From assembly GCF_000769405.2 (NCBI RefSeq), contig NZ_CP053439.1, positions 1,178,001-1,242,000 of the forward strand: a stretch of 64,000 nucleotides of DNA. Direction: 5' to 3'. Below are positions 55,947-64,000 of the stretch, in pieces. Origin of the DNA: Rhizobium brockwellii. GTDB taxonomy: Bacteria; Pseudomonadota; Alphaproteobacteria; Rhizobiales; Rhizobiaceae. Each line of letters begins with the position of its first letter. The stretch's first letter is position 1. The position numbers and the translations under genes were made by a program. The notes under the pieces are model-generated. The model did not search any database and was not told the origin of the DNA. It saw nothing but the letters and a program-made list of their open reading frames with translations.

Positions 55947-57737
55947 ATGCATCGCTATCGCAGCCACACATGTGCCGCCCTCCGCAAGTCGGATGTCGGC
56001 TCGACCGTCCGTATTTCCGGCTGGGTTCACCGCGTTCGCGACCATGGCGGCGTTCTCTTCATCGACCTTCGCGACCATTACGGCATCACCCAGGTGGTCG
56101 CCGATCCTGATAGCCCGGCCTTCAAGATGGCTGAGACCGTGCGCGGCGAATGGGTCATCCGTATCGATGGCCTCGTCAAGGCGCGCACCGAAGACACCGT
56201 CAACAAGACCATGGCGACCGGCGAGATCGAGCTCTACGCGCAGGAGATAGAAGTCCTTTCCGCCGCCAAGGAATTGCCGCTGCCGATCTTCGGCGAGCCG
56301 GATTATCCCGAAGACGTCCGCCTGAAGTATCGCTTCCTCGATCTTCGCCGCGAAACGCTGCACAAGAACATCGTCAAGCGCACCCAGGTGATCTCCGCCA
56401 TGCGCCGCGAAATGGGCAATGTCGGCTTTACCGAATATACGACGCCGATCCTGACGGCCTCCTCGCCGGAAGGCGCGCGCGACTTCCTCGTGCCCTCCCG
56501 TATCCATCCCGGCACCTTCTACGCGCTGCCGCAGGCGCCGCAGCAGTACAAGCAGCTGCTGATGGTGGCGGGCTTCGACCGCTATTTCCAGATCGCTCCC
56601 TGCTTCCGCGACGAAGACCCGCGCGCCGACCGCCTGCCGGGCGAATTCTACCAGCTCGACCTCGAAATGAGCTTCGTCACCCAGGAAGACGTCTGGGACA
56701 CGATGGGTCCGCTGATGACGGGCATTTTCGAAGAGTTCGCTGAAGGCAAGCCGGTCACCAAGGAATGGCCGCGCATCCCCTATGACGTGGCGATCCGTAA
56801 ATATGGTTCGGACAAGCCGGACCTGCGCAACCCCATCGTCATGGAAGCGGTCACCGAACATTTCGCCGGCTCCGGCTTCAAGGTCTTCGCCGGCATGATC
56901 GCCTCCAACCCGAAGGTTGAGATCTGGGCGATCCCGGCAAAGACCGGCGGTTCCAGAGCGTTCTGCGATCGCATGAATGCCTGGGCGCAGTCGACCGGTC
57001 AGCCTGGCCTCGGCTACATCTTCTGGCGCAAGGAAGGTGACAAGCTCGAGGGCGCTGGCCCGCTTGCAAAGAACATCGGCGAGGAGCGCACCGACGCGAT
57101 CCGTACCCAGCTCGGCCTCGAGGACGGGGACGCCTGCTTCTTCGTTGCAGGCGATCCGGCGAAGTTCTACAAGTTTGCCGGTGAAGCCCGCACCAAGGCC
57201 GGCGAAGAGCTGGACCTTGTCGATCGCGACCGTTTCGAACTCTGCTGGATCGTCGACTTCCCGTTCTTCGAATGGAGCGAGGAAGAAAAGAAGGTCGATT
57301 TCGCGCACAACCCGTTCTCGATGCCGCAGGGTGGCCTCGAAGCGCTGCAGAGCCAGGATCCGTTGACGATCAAGGCCTTCCAGTACGACGCGGTCTGCAA
57401 CGGCTTCGAAATCGCCTCGGGCTCGATCCGTAACCAGTCGCCGGAAACCATGGTCGCCGCGTTCGAGAAGGTCGGCCTCAGCCAGCAGGATGTCGAAGAC
57501 CGTTTCGGCGGCCTCTACCGCGCCTTCCAGTATGGCGCGCCTCCGCATGGCGGTGCTGCCTTCGGTATCGACCGTATCATCATGCTGCTCGTCGGCGCGA
57601 AGAACCTGCGCGAAATCTCGCTCTTCCCGATGAACCAGCAGGCCCAGGACCTGCTGATGGGGGCGCCGAGCCCGGCAAGCCCGACACAGCTGCGTGAGCT
57701 CTCGATCCGACCGATCCCGCCGGTCAAGAAGGACTGA
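55947..57737 (+). CDS. aspS: Aspartyl-tRNA synthetase
   Basis: AspRS charges tRNA-Asp. The 596-residue bacterial-type class II enzyme has the N-terminal OB fold ([20 protein letters not shown]), motif 2 ([20 protein letters not shown]), the GAD insertion and motif 3 ([13 protein letters not shown]). Many alphaproteobacteria use a non-discriminating AspRS that also charges tRNA-Asn for GatCAB; which form this is cannot be decided here. It has its own terminator. The divergent gap to the oxidase is 252 bp. Confidence 0.97.
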   Translation: MHRYRSHTCAALRKSDVGSTVRISGWVHRVRDHGGVLFIDLRDHYGITQVVADPDSPAFKMAETVRGEWVIRIDGLVKARTEDTVNKTMATGEIELYAQEIEVLSAAKELPLPIFGEPDYPEDVRLKYRFLDLRRETLHKNIVKRTQVISAMRREMGNVGFTEYTTPILTASSPEGARDFLVPSRIHPGTFYALPQAPQQYKQLLMVAGFDRYFQIAPCFRDEDPRADRLPGEFYQLDLEMSFVTQEDVWDTMGPLMTGIFEEFAEGKPVTKEWPRIPYDVAIRKYGSDKPDLRNPIVMEAVTEHFAGSGFKVFAGMIASNPKVEIWAIPAKTGGSRAFCDRMNAWAQSTGQPGLGYIFWRKEGDKLEGAGPLAKNIGEERTDAIRTQLGLEDGDACFFVAGDPAKFYKFAGEARTKAGEELDLVDRDRFELCWIVDFPFFEWSEEEKKVDFAHNPFSMPQGGLEALQSQDPLTIKAFQYDAVCNGFEIASGSIRNQSPETMVAAFEKVGLSQQDVEDRFGGLYRAFQYGAPPHGGAAFGIDRIIMLLVGAKNLREISLFPMNQQAQDLLMGAPSPASPTQLRELSIRPIPPVKKD

Positions 57738-57757
57738 GATCGCCTGATCCCGAATGC

Positions 57758-57784
57758 AAAAGCCCGGCAATCGCCGGGCTTTTC
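57758..57784 (+). terminator. Intrinsic terminator after aspS
   Basis: AAAAGCCCGGC, loop AATC, GCCGGGCTTTTC: a strong stem 20 bp after the stop. It also faces the convergent serine hydrolase gene. Confidence 0.85.
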
Positions 57785-57800
57785 TGCTTGTATCGTTCGT

Positions 57801-58970
57801 TCACAATGCCGCGTAGATCGCCTCGCGAAGATCGACTGTGAACCTGCCCCACATGCCCTCCAGCGTCGTGTTGGTCAGTGCAACGACGGTCAGCCCATTA
57901 ACCGGGTCGATGAACCAGCTATGGCCATAGACGCCGCCCCATTTCAGCGTGCCCTTGGGGAAGGGGACGCCTGCCTCGGCCGGATCGGTGATGACTGACC
58001 AGCCAAAGCCAAAGCCGGAGCCGGGTTCGTGCTGCTGGCGGTGGCCGTCGGCCTGGTCCGTCGCCATCATCCCTACGGTTTCGATCGAGAGCAGCGGTGC
58101 ACCACCTCTACGGATGGTTTCGAGTATGGCCAGGATATCGCCCGCCGTTCCCGCCATGCCGGCGCCGCCGGAATGATAGGAGGCGGGATCGAAGATGCGG
58201 TTCGGCGCGAAGCGGATGGGGCCCATCAGCGACATCACCAGCGCAGTCTCGCCCATCAGAGCCGGTTCCGGTGAAGCGTCCATATAGGCCGCTGCCAGCC
58301 GGCTGCGGTCGCGAACCGAAAACGCGGTATCGGCAAGGCCAAGCGGTTTCGTCACCAGTTCAGCGACGGCCTCGCCCAGCGGCACTCCGGTTTCCGCCTC
58401 GATGACGCCGCCGAGAACATCCATGGCAATGGAATATTGCCAGTCGCTGCCCGGCGCGAAGCGCAATGGCGCGCTGGCGATCCGCCGCAGGTTCTCGGCC
58501 AGCGGCAGTCCGGGTTCGGCGAGGCCGTCGGAAACGCCGGCGCGGGCATAGGGACCGCCTTCCTCTTCGGAGAAGCTGTAGCCGAGCCCGGATGTATGGG
58601 TCAGCAGGTGGCGGATGCGAATGGTTGCTTCGCCACCGTCAGGCAGCCTCGGCCGGAAGTCCGGCAGCCATCTCGTCACCGGGTCGTCGAGCCCGATTCT
58701 TCCCTGCTCGACGAGCCGCATCGCGGTGATGGTGACGATCGGCTTGGTGATGGAGGCAAGCCGGAAGATAGTGTTCTCGTGCATTGCCAGACCGTTCTCG
58801 CGGTCGGCAAGACCGGCGGCACGGCGATGGACGATCTCTCCGTCGCGGGCGACGAACACCACCGTTCCCACAAGCCGTTTGTCGTCGAGCGCGCTTGCGA
58901 TGGCCGCATCGACCGCTGCGGCAAGCGATGAATTCCTGTAGGCGTCTGCCATTTCGAGGGGAAGACTCAT
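57801..58970 (-). CDS. Class C beta-lactamase-like serine hydrolase
   Basis: A 389-residue protein of the beta-lactamase/transpeptidase-like superfamily. The nucleophile Ser and Lys are in RLASITKPI (SxxK); the YxN-type second motif is YSIAMD; WLPDFRPRLPDGG and GTLKWGGVYGHSWFIDP are typical of esterase branches. No signal peptide is visible with the ATG at 58970, so a cytosolic esterase is more likely than a lactamase. Divergent from the TetR gene with a 75-bp operator-rich gap, so probably its regulatory target. Confidence 0.88.
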   Translation of the reverse strand: MSLPLEMADAYRNSSLAAAVDAAIASALDDKRLVGTVVFVARDGEIVHRRAAGLADRENGLAMHENTIFRLASITKPIVTITAMRLVEQGRIGLDDPVTRWLPDFRPRLPDGGEATIRIRHLLTHTSGLGYSFSEEEGGPYARAGVSDGLAEPGLPLAENLRRIASAPLRFAPGSDWQYSIAMDVLGGVIEAETGVPLGEAVAELVTKPLGLADTAFSVRDRSRLAAAYMDASPEPALMGETALVMSLMGPIRFAPNRIFDPASYHSGGAGMAGTAGDILAILETIRRGGAPLLSIETVGMMATDQADGHRQQHEPGSGFGFGWSVITDPAEAGVPFPKGTLKWGGVYGHSWFIDPVNGLTVVALTNTTLEGMWGRFTVDLREAIYAAL

Positions 58971-58978
58971 CAGATTAA

Positions 58979-59057
58979 ACCTTCTATAATCACAATGACC
59001 GTTCCTGAATATAGAAGGTCGTTTCGAATTTCTAGAGTGATCATTGTGAAAAATAGA
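58979..59057. promoter_or_regulatory. Interlocked inverted repeats, probable TetR operator
   Basis: ACCTTCTATA (58979-58988) pairs with TATAGAAGGT (59010-59019). TCACAATGA (58990-58998) pairs with TCATTGTGA (59041-59049), and both latter arms extend with ATAGA-like bases. The pairs interlock across the 75-bp gap between the hydrolase and TetR genes and overlap the TetR start. Confidence 0.65.
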
Positions 59058-59678
59058 CGAGACGTGGAAAATTCTACCGCCCGCCGCCGCGGCCGTCCGC
59101 CGGCCTTCGACCGCGAGACCGTTCTCTCGGCGGCGCGCGAGACCTTCTGGGCGCATGGATATGAGGGCGCCTCAATCGCCGATCTCACTGCCGCCATGGG
59201 CATCACGCCGCAAAGCCTCTATGCCGCCTTCAACTCGAAGGCCGATCTTTACCGCGCCGCGCTGGAGCAATACCGAGGGCTGGGCTCCGAAACTTTTTCC
59301 GCGCTCGGCGAGCCGATCGACACCGTGTCCGCCTTCGAGCGCATATTGCGGGGCTCGGCGGCGATTTTCTCGGCGCCGGAGCATCCGAAAGGCTGCATGA
59401 TCTCGACGGCCGTGCTGAACTGCGCCAGCGAGAATGCCGTGATCGCCGACCATGTCGCAGCGATGCGCCGTCGGTCGCTGGACGCTTTCACGGCGAGGAT
59501 CGAGCGTGGCATCCGCGAGGGCGACATGAAGTCCGAGACGAACCCTCGCGCGCTGGCACGGTTCCTCTGTGCCATCATCCAGGGCATGTCGGTGCAGGCG
59601 AGGGACGGCGCATCGCTAGAGGAATTGCTTGATCTCTCAGTCCTCGCCATCGCCGAGGTCGCCCGTCATCGCGCCTGA
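59046..59678 (+). CDS. TetR family transcriptional regulator
   Basis: About 210 residues. The N-terminal helix-turn-helix is ETVLSAARETFWAHGYEGAS, then IADLTAAMGITPQSLYAAFNSKADLY. The C-terminal part is a helical ligand domain with Cys in KGCMISTAVLNCASENA, as in the AcrR-like branch with that GCM motif. The start is taken as GTG 59046; an ATG at 58995 is in frame but has no ribosome site and lies within the operator. It probably represses itself and the divergent serine hydrolase in response to an unknown ligand. Confidence 0.88.
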   Translation: MKNRRDVENSTARRRGRPPAFDRETVLSAARETFWAHGYEGASIADLTAAMGITPQSLYAAFNSKADLYRAALEQYRGLGSETFSALGEPIDTVSAFERILRGSAAIFSAPEHPKGCMISTAVLNCASENAVIADHVAAMRRRSLDAFTARIERGIREGDMKSETNPRALARFLCAIIQGMSVQARDGASLEELLDLSVLAIAEVARHRA

Positions 59679-59682
59679 AAAC

Positions 59683-59719
59683 GAAAAGGCCCGACAACAC
59701 TGGATTGCCGGGCCTTTCG
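59683..59719 (+). terminator. Terminator between TetR and the convergent gene
   Basis: GAAAAGGCCCG, 14-base loop, CCGGGCCTTTCG. The stem can form on both strands and sits between convergent genes, so it likely works in both directions. Confidence 0.75.
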
Positions 59720-59736
59720 TCGCAAGATCGAAGCGA

Positions 59737-60924
59737 TCAGTCGTTGGCGGTAACCTTGACGCCAAGCACCTGCGGCAGCGTGTTCGGAGCGCCCATGGCG
59801 GCGCCCACGATCGTCGGGAACGGCACCGGCTTTTCAGGAGCGGCCTTGACGGTCAGGCTCTTCGGGTCGTCGAGGAAGGTGCTGACGGCGGCCGAAACGG
59901 CGTTCTGCAGTTCCGGGATATTGAGCTGCGCCAGCATGATCGGCGTCATCGCCTTCAGCGAATCCGCCATCTGCTTGCCCGACATGTTCTGCTGCGAACC
60001 GGCATAATCGAGCGCGCGCTTGGTGATCGAGGCATCTTCGAAGCGCACCTGCGCGGCCTCGAAGGACAGCTGCTGCATCAGGCCGAGCATGGCAAGACCG
60101 AGTGCCTGCTGCGATTCTTCCTTGTTCGCACTGGCTTCGGATTGCTTCATCGCATCCTGCAGCGACTTGACGAAGGCCATCGTGTAGCCCGAGATCTTGA
60201 AGCCAAGGTTCAGCTTGCCGATGTTGGTGAAGTCGAAGGCGAATTCCGAAATGTCGATCGTGCCGGGTGCAAGTTCCCAAGCGCCCTTCATGGTGATGTC
60301 GCCCTGGACGTGCTGCAGTGCCAGCTTCTCGATCGCGTCCTTGCTCTGCGGATCCTCGGCTTTGCTGAGGTCGGCCTTCATGCTTTTGAAGGCGCCGTCG
60401 AAATCGAAGCCGGATTCGTCTTCGCGCAGTGTCAGATTGACGTCGGTTTCGAGCAGCGAGAACAGTTCGGCGCCGTCCTTGACCACCTTCAGCGGGCCGG
60501 TATGAGCGGTTTCGTAGAGCATCATCGTATCGAGCGTGTCGCCGCCCGCCGTTGCCGGGATCGAGATGCCGCCGAGCGTCAGCTCCTGCGCCGTGACGGT
60601 GACGCCGTCTTTTGTGGTGTTGATGTCAGGGAATGCGGCTTCTTCGATGTAATAGCCTCCATCCTCGTCTTCTTCGACGCCGGAAAGGGTGACTTCGCCG
60701 ACGGCCAAGCTTTCACCGCCGGCCGATTTGACGCTGACATTCTTCAGCGTCGCGGTCGTGCCGTCGATATCGACTGCGTCAGCCGAAATCGTTCCGCCCT
60801 GTACGGCATAGGCGGCATTGAGCTTCTTCAGCAGATCGGCGCCGTCGAGGGCGAAAGCCGAACCGGCGAGTGAGAAAAAGGCGGCGCCCGACAGCATCAG
60901 CCGCGTTGTCCGGGAAAAGTTCAT
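59737..60924 (-). CDS. Exported protein of unknown function
   Basis: A 395-residue protein with a clear signal peptide (LMLSGAAFFSLAGSAFA, cut before LDG). The mature part is predicted mainly beta (repeating strands such as TATLKNVSVKS, VTLSGVEEDEDG) followed by a helical segment (QDAMKQSEASANKEESQQAL) and a Pro-rich C-terminus. I do not recognise a catalytic motif; it looks like the large DUF945/AsmA-like class of periplasmic scaffold proteins, but this is a guess. Single gene with its own promoter region. Confidence 0.75.
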   Translation of the reverse strand: MNFSRTTRLMLSGAAFFSLAGSAFALDGADLLKKLNAAYAVQGGTISADAVDIDGTTATLKNVSVKSAGGESLAVGEVTLSGVEEDEDGGYYIEEAAFPDINTTKDGVTVTAQELTLGGISIPATAGGDTLDTMMLYETAHTGPLKVVKDGAELFSLLETDVNLTLREDESGFDFDGAFKSMKADLSKAEDPQSKDAIEKLALQHVQGDITMKGAWELAPGTIDISEFAFDFTNIGKLNLGFKISGYTMAFVKSLQDAMKQSEASANKEESQQALGLAMLGLMQQLSFEAAQVRFEDASITKRALDYAGSQQNMSGKQMADSLKAMTPIMLAQLNIPELQNAVSAAVSTFLDDPKSLTVKAAPEKPVPFPTIVGAAMGAPNTLPQVLGVKVTAND

Positions 60925-61159
60925 GGGGTGATTCCTCTGGTGGCGTGGTGGCGGTTGGAAATCTGCAGTTACGCTACTACGGATTAGGCCCGCTTTATAT
61001 TTGCGGATCTCTAAATTTTTGTTGAGAGGAACGGCAAACGAAGTCCAAATTGCGGCGGAACGTTTGTCTCATCCTTTGATGTCAGTCCCAAGACTTCATC
61101 CACAGCTGCAATGGCCCCGATTCCTTGCCCGCCGGCCTCTTCTGAGCTAGTCAGAACCT

Positions 61160-63415
61160 ATGGGACAAGAGATTTTGCCGCCTTCAGGCGGAGACGACGA
61201 TCACATCCAACCGGTCGACCTCAAGGCGGCGCTCGAGCAGCGTTATCTTGCCTATGCGCTGTCGACCATTATGCACCGCGCCCTGCCTGACGTGCGCGAC
61301 GGGCTGAAGCCTGTCCATCGCCGCATCGTCTATGCGATGAACGAGATGGGGCTGAGGCCGAACTCGGCCTTCAGAAAATGCGCCAAGATCGTCGGCGAAG
61401 TGATGGGTAACTACCATCCGCACGGCGACCAGTCGATCTACGACGCGCTTGCCCGTCTCGCCCAGGATTTCTCGCAGCGCTACACGCTGGTCAACGGCCA
61501 GGGCAATTTCGGCAATATCGACGGCGACAGCCCCGCCGCCATGCGTTACACCGAATCGAAGATGACGGCGGTCTCCGAACTGCTGCTCGAAGGCATCGAT
61601 CAGGATGCCGTCGATTTCCGCGACACTTACGACGAATCGAATTCCGAGCCGGTCGTTCTTCCCGGCGCCTTCCCGAACCTGCTCGCCAACGGCTCCTCCG
61701 GCATCGCCGTCGGCATGGCGACCTCGATCCCGTCGCACAATGCCCACGAGCTTTGCGACGCCGCCCTGCATCTGATCAAACATCCCGATGCGACCGTCGA
61801 AAAGCTGGTCGAATTCATTCCCGGCCCGGATTTCCCCACCGGCGGCATCATCATCGACAGCCGCGACAGCATCATCGAGAGCTACCGCACCGGCCGCGGC
61901 GGTTTCCGCGTGCGGGCGAAATGGCAGACGGAAGATCTCGGCCGCGGCGGCTATCAGATCGTCATCACCGAAATTCCCTTCCAGGTGCAGAAATCGCGGC
62001 TGATCGAGAAGATCGCCGAGCTGCTGATCGCCCGCAAGCTGCCGCTGCTGGAAGATATCCGCGACGAATCGGCCGAAGACATCCGTGTCGTCCTGGTGCC
62101 GAAGACCCGCAGCGTCGATCCGACGATCCTGATGGAATCGATGTTCAAGCTGACGGAGCTCGAAAGCCGATTCCCGCTCAACATGAACGTGCTCTCCATG
62201 GGCCGCATCCCGCGGGTCATGGCGCTGAACGAGGTGTTGAAGGAGTGGCTGGACCACCGCCGCGAAGTTCTGCAGCGTCGCTCGCGCTTCCGTCTGGCGG
62301 CAATCGACAGACGCCTTGAAATCCTCAGCGGCCTGCTGGTCGCCTACCTCAACATCGATGAGGTCATCCGCATCATCCGCGAGGAGGACGAGCCGAAGCC
62401 GGTCATGATGGCGCGCTGGGATCTCACCGACAATCAGGTCGAGGCGATCCTCAATATGCGGTTGCGCGCCTTGCGCAAGCTGGAAGAGTTCGAGATCCGC
62501 AAGGAATTCGACGAACTCACCAAGGAAAAGGGCGAGATCGAGACGCTGCTTTCCTCCGACGACAAGCAGTGGCAGACGGTCGCCTGGGAAATCGGCGAAG
62601 TGAAGAAGAAATTTGCCAAGGCGACCGAGATCGGCCGCCGCCGCACCCAGTTTGCCGATGCGCCCGAGACCGACGAGGAAGCAATCCAGCAGGCGATGAT
62701 CGAGAAGGAACCGATCACCGTCGTCATTTCCGAAAAGGGCTGGATCCGCGCGTTGAAGGGCCATATCGCCGATACGGCGACGCTGACCTTCAAGGAAGGC
62801 GACGGCTTGAAGATCGCTTTCCCGGCGCAGACGACGGATAAGATCCTGATCCTCACGACAGGCGGCAAGGCCTTCACGCTCGGCGGCGACAAGCTGCCGG
62901 GCGGCCGCGGCCACGGCGAGCCGCTGCGCATCATTGTCGATATGGATAACGACCAGGCGGTGCTGACCGCTTTCGTCCATGATCCCTCACGCAAGCAGCT
63001 GATCGTCTCGACCGCCGGCAACGGCTTCGTTGTTCCCGAAGCCGAGCTGGTCGCCAATACCCGTAAGGGCAAGCAGATCATGAACGTCGGGCTGCCCGAG
63101 GAAACGCAGCTGCTCGTGCCCGTCAGTGGCGACCATGTCGCCGTCGTCGGCGAAAACCGCAAACTGCTGGTCTTCCCGCTGGCGCAGGTGCCGGAAATGT
63201 CGCGCGGCAAAGGCGTACGTCTGCAGCGTTACAAGGATGGCGGCATTTCCGACGTCCGCTGCTTCGCGATATCGGACGGCCTCGTCTGGGAAGACAGCGC
63301 CGGCCGCACCTTCACGAAGAACAAGGACGAGCTTGCCGAATGGCTGGCCGATCGCGCCACCGCCGGCCGCACCGTGCCGAAGGGTTTTCCGCGCAGCGGC
63401 AAATTCGCTGGCTAG
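61160..63415 (+). CDS. parC: DNA topoisomerase IV subunit A
   Basis: ParC is the DNA-cutting subunit of topoisomerase IV, which separates daughter chromosomes. The 751-residue protein has the GyrA-type opening ([20 protein letters not shown]), the catalytic Tyr in [13 protein letters not shown], and a C-terminal beta-propeller with degenerate blades. The QRxGGKG box of GyrA is absent, and the length is that of ParC rather than GyrA (about 900). The quinolone-resistance region is [19 protein letters not shown], with Gln at the position after Asp. Its stop is the first base of a composite repeat. Confidence 0.95.
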   Translation: MGQEILPPSGGDDDHIQPVDLKAALEQRYLAYALSTIMHRALPDVRDGLKPVHRRIVYAMNEMGLRPNSAFRKCAKIVGEVMGNYHPHGDQSIYDALARLAQDFSQRYTLVNGQGNFGNIDGDSPAAMRYTESKMTAVSELLLEGIDQDAVDFRDTYDESNSEPVVLPGAFPNLLANGSSGIAVGMATSIPSHNAHELCDAALHLIKHPDATVEKLVEFIPGPDFPTGGIIIDSRDSIIESYRTGRGGFRVRAKWQTEDLGRGGYQIVITEIPFQVQKSRLIEKIAELLIARKLPLLEDIRDESAEDIRVVLVPKTRSVDPTILMESMFKLTELESRFPLNMNVLSMGRIPRVMALNEVLKEWLDHRREVLQRRSRFRLAAIDRRLEILSGLLVAYLNIDEVIRIIREEDEPKPVMMARWDLTDNQVEAILNMRLRALRKLEEFEIRKEFDELTKEKGEIETLLSSDDKQWQTVAWEIGEVKKKFAKATEIGRRRTQFADAPETDEEAIQQAMIEKEPITVVISEKGWIRALKGHIADTATLTFKEGDGLKIAFPAQTTDKILILTTGGKAFTLGGDKLPGGRGHGEPLRIIVDMDNDQAVLTAFVHDPSRKQLIVSTAGNGFVVPEAELVANTRKGKQIMNVGLPEETQLLVPVSGDHVAVVGENRKLLVFPLAQVPEMSRGKGVRLQRYKDGGISDVRCFAISDGLVWEDSAGRTFTKNKDELAEWLADRATAGRTVPKGFPRSGKFAG

Positions 63416-63525
63416 AACAGGATGATTTTAGGCCTGTTCGGCCTAAAATCTGAATCATGTTCTAATTTAAGTAATTAGAGCATGATGTCGTCCGAAAACC
63501 GCTCACACTTTTCGACATCATGCTC
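63414..63525. repeat. Composite rhizobial repeat, modules B and A inverted
   Basis: Module B with arms AGAACAGGAT / ATCATGTTCT and ATTTTAGGCC / GGCCTAAAAT (63425-63434, 63440-63449), then module A in reverse orientation (GAGCATGATG 63478-63487; CATCATGCTC 63516-63525). The same pair lies at 23545-23658 in the opposite order, so the composite moves or copies as a unit. It starts at the parC stop codon. Confidence 0.85.
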
Positions 63526-63534
63526 TAGGACACG

Positions 63535-63635
63535 ACAGCGCCGTGCGTCTTTTCAGACGTACAAAAGGCGCTGTAACCCGCTGAATTGCTGGATGATTTT
63601 ATCCTTCAATCGATTCTGATTGAAGGAATGATCCA
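63535..63635. repeat. Two-palindrome intergenic repeat, full copy
   Basis: ACAGCGCC (63535-63542) / GGCGCTGT (63567-63574) with an inner GTGCGTC/GACGTAC stem, then CTGGATGATTTTATCCTTCA...TGAAGG...ATCCAG (63589-63635). 101 bp, the clearest copy with both palindromes. The remaining 150 bp up to the SRPBCC gene hold no recognisable gene. Confidence 0.85.
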
Positions 63636-63786
63636 GTATATTCCGCGCCCGACTCTTGGCGGGCGCGACAATTCCCCTATCTCAATCTTGTTAGCAAAAG
63701 TATGAGCAGGCCGGCTCCGGAGGCGGACGGAATGGCCGCAGGCCGCGCACGGGAGGAGTGTGCGCGCCGTTACCGGAGGAAAATAG

Positions 63787-64000
63787 ATGCCCGCCAGCAC
63801 CATCAAACTGCATGTTAGCCAGACCTATAGGGTGCCGCCCGCCGTCGTGTACGACGCCTGGCTCAACCCCGAAATCGCCCGCCGCTTCCTGTTTGCGACC
63901 GATAACGGTCACGTCATCCGCGCCGATATCGATCCGCATGTCGGCGGCCGTTTCTTCGTCGTCGACCGCCGCCCGACCGGCGACGCCTTTCACCAGGGCG
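63787..64000 (+). CDS. SRPBCC (AHSA1-like) domain protein, cut by window end
   Basis: Only the first 71 codons are in the window; the frame is open to the right edge. The sequence (STIKLHVSQTYRVPPAVVYDA WLNPEIARRFLFATDN, then VGGRFFVVDRR) matches the AHSA1/START-like lipid- or ligand-binding fold, where xPPxxVYDAWxxPExxxxF is typical. GGAGGA sits 6 nt before the ATG. Function cannot be inferred from this fragment. Confidence 0.8.
   Translation, partial: MPASTIKLHVSQTYRVPPAVVYDAWLNPEIARRFLFATDNGHVIRADIDPHVGGRFFVVDRRPTGDAFHQG

Noticed and set aside
61160..63415. gyrA
   Set aside because: The length (751 residues) and the absence of the GyrA-type QRxGGKG box fit ParC.

Overview
The window looks like a stretch of the main chromosome of a Rhizobium-group alphaproteobacterium (R. 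etli / R. leguminosarum type). This is inferred from gene content, GC-rich codon use, SDR/Gfo/PhnM/hdaA-type neighbours and several families of short palindromic intergenic repeats typical of rhizobia. It is almost entirely core and conserved accessory genes: about 55 complete genes and one cut off at the right edge. I see no prophage, transposase, CRISPR array, rRNA or tRNA.

1-8 kb: a Tas-like aldo/keto reductase diverges from a fatty-acid and envelope run, fabD-fabG-acpP-fabF-mltG-yicC-gmk. 8-17 kb, minus strand: the outer-membrane biogenesis operon lptF-lptG-lptD-surA-like-pdxA-rsmA, headed by a PAP2 phosphatase that resembles the lipid A 4'-phosphatase LpxF. 16.8-18.7 kb: pepA-holC. 18.8-27.5 kb, minus strand: a lipoprotein, a galactose-dehydrogenase-like oxidoreductase, a prolyl oligopeptidase, a NodB-type deacetylase, an ABC-F ATPase, a GGDEF protein and a DinB protein. 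An eight-unit array of 12-bp palindromes spaced about 20 bp apart fills the gap between the GGDEF gene and the ABC-F gene.

27.6-31 kb: a GST, ndk, a lipoprotein whose leader is built from rhizobial repeats, and a CGNR regulator divergent from an orphan LivH-type permease across a perfect 15-bp inverted repeat. 31-35.6 kb, minus strand: SDR-uvrC-pgsA-moaD-moaE, with a long inverted-repeat element between moaD and moaE. 36-42.4 kb: a RopB/Omp25-like barrel, a GST, rlmJ, a molybdopterin oxidoreductase translationally coupled to a NudK-like hydrolase, and a lone phnM. 42.4-44 kb: purM-purN.

44.3-50 kb: an AI-2E permease, hdaA, ppk and ppx, so replication control sits next to polyphosphate turnover. 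50-55.7 kb, minus strand: a phytase-like esterase, a membrane class III cyclase, rnd and a Tat-exported multicopper oxidase. 56-64 kb: aspS, a serine hydrolase divergent from a TetR regulator, an exported protein of unknown function, parC, and the start of an SRPBCC-domain gene.

The main unexplained structure is intergenic: the 25.6 kb palindrome array, two-palindrome mosaic repeats in four copies, a composite repeat present twice in opposite orientation, two long inverted-repeat elements (one carrying a nested palindromic insert), and likely operators at 30.1 and 59.0 kb. No obviously new multi-gene system is visible; the best candidates for undescribed biology are these DNA elements.
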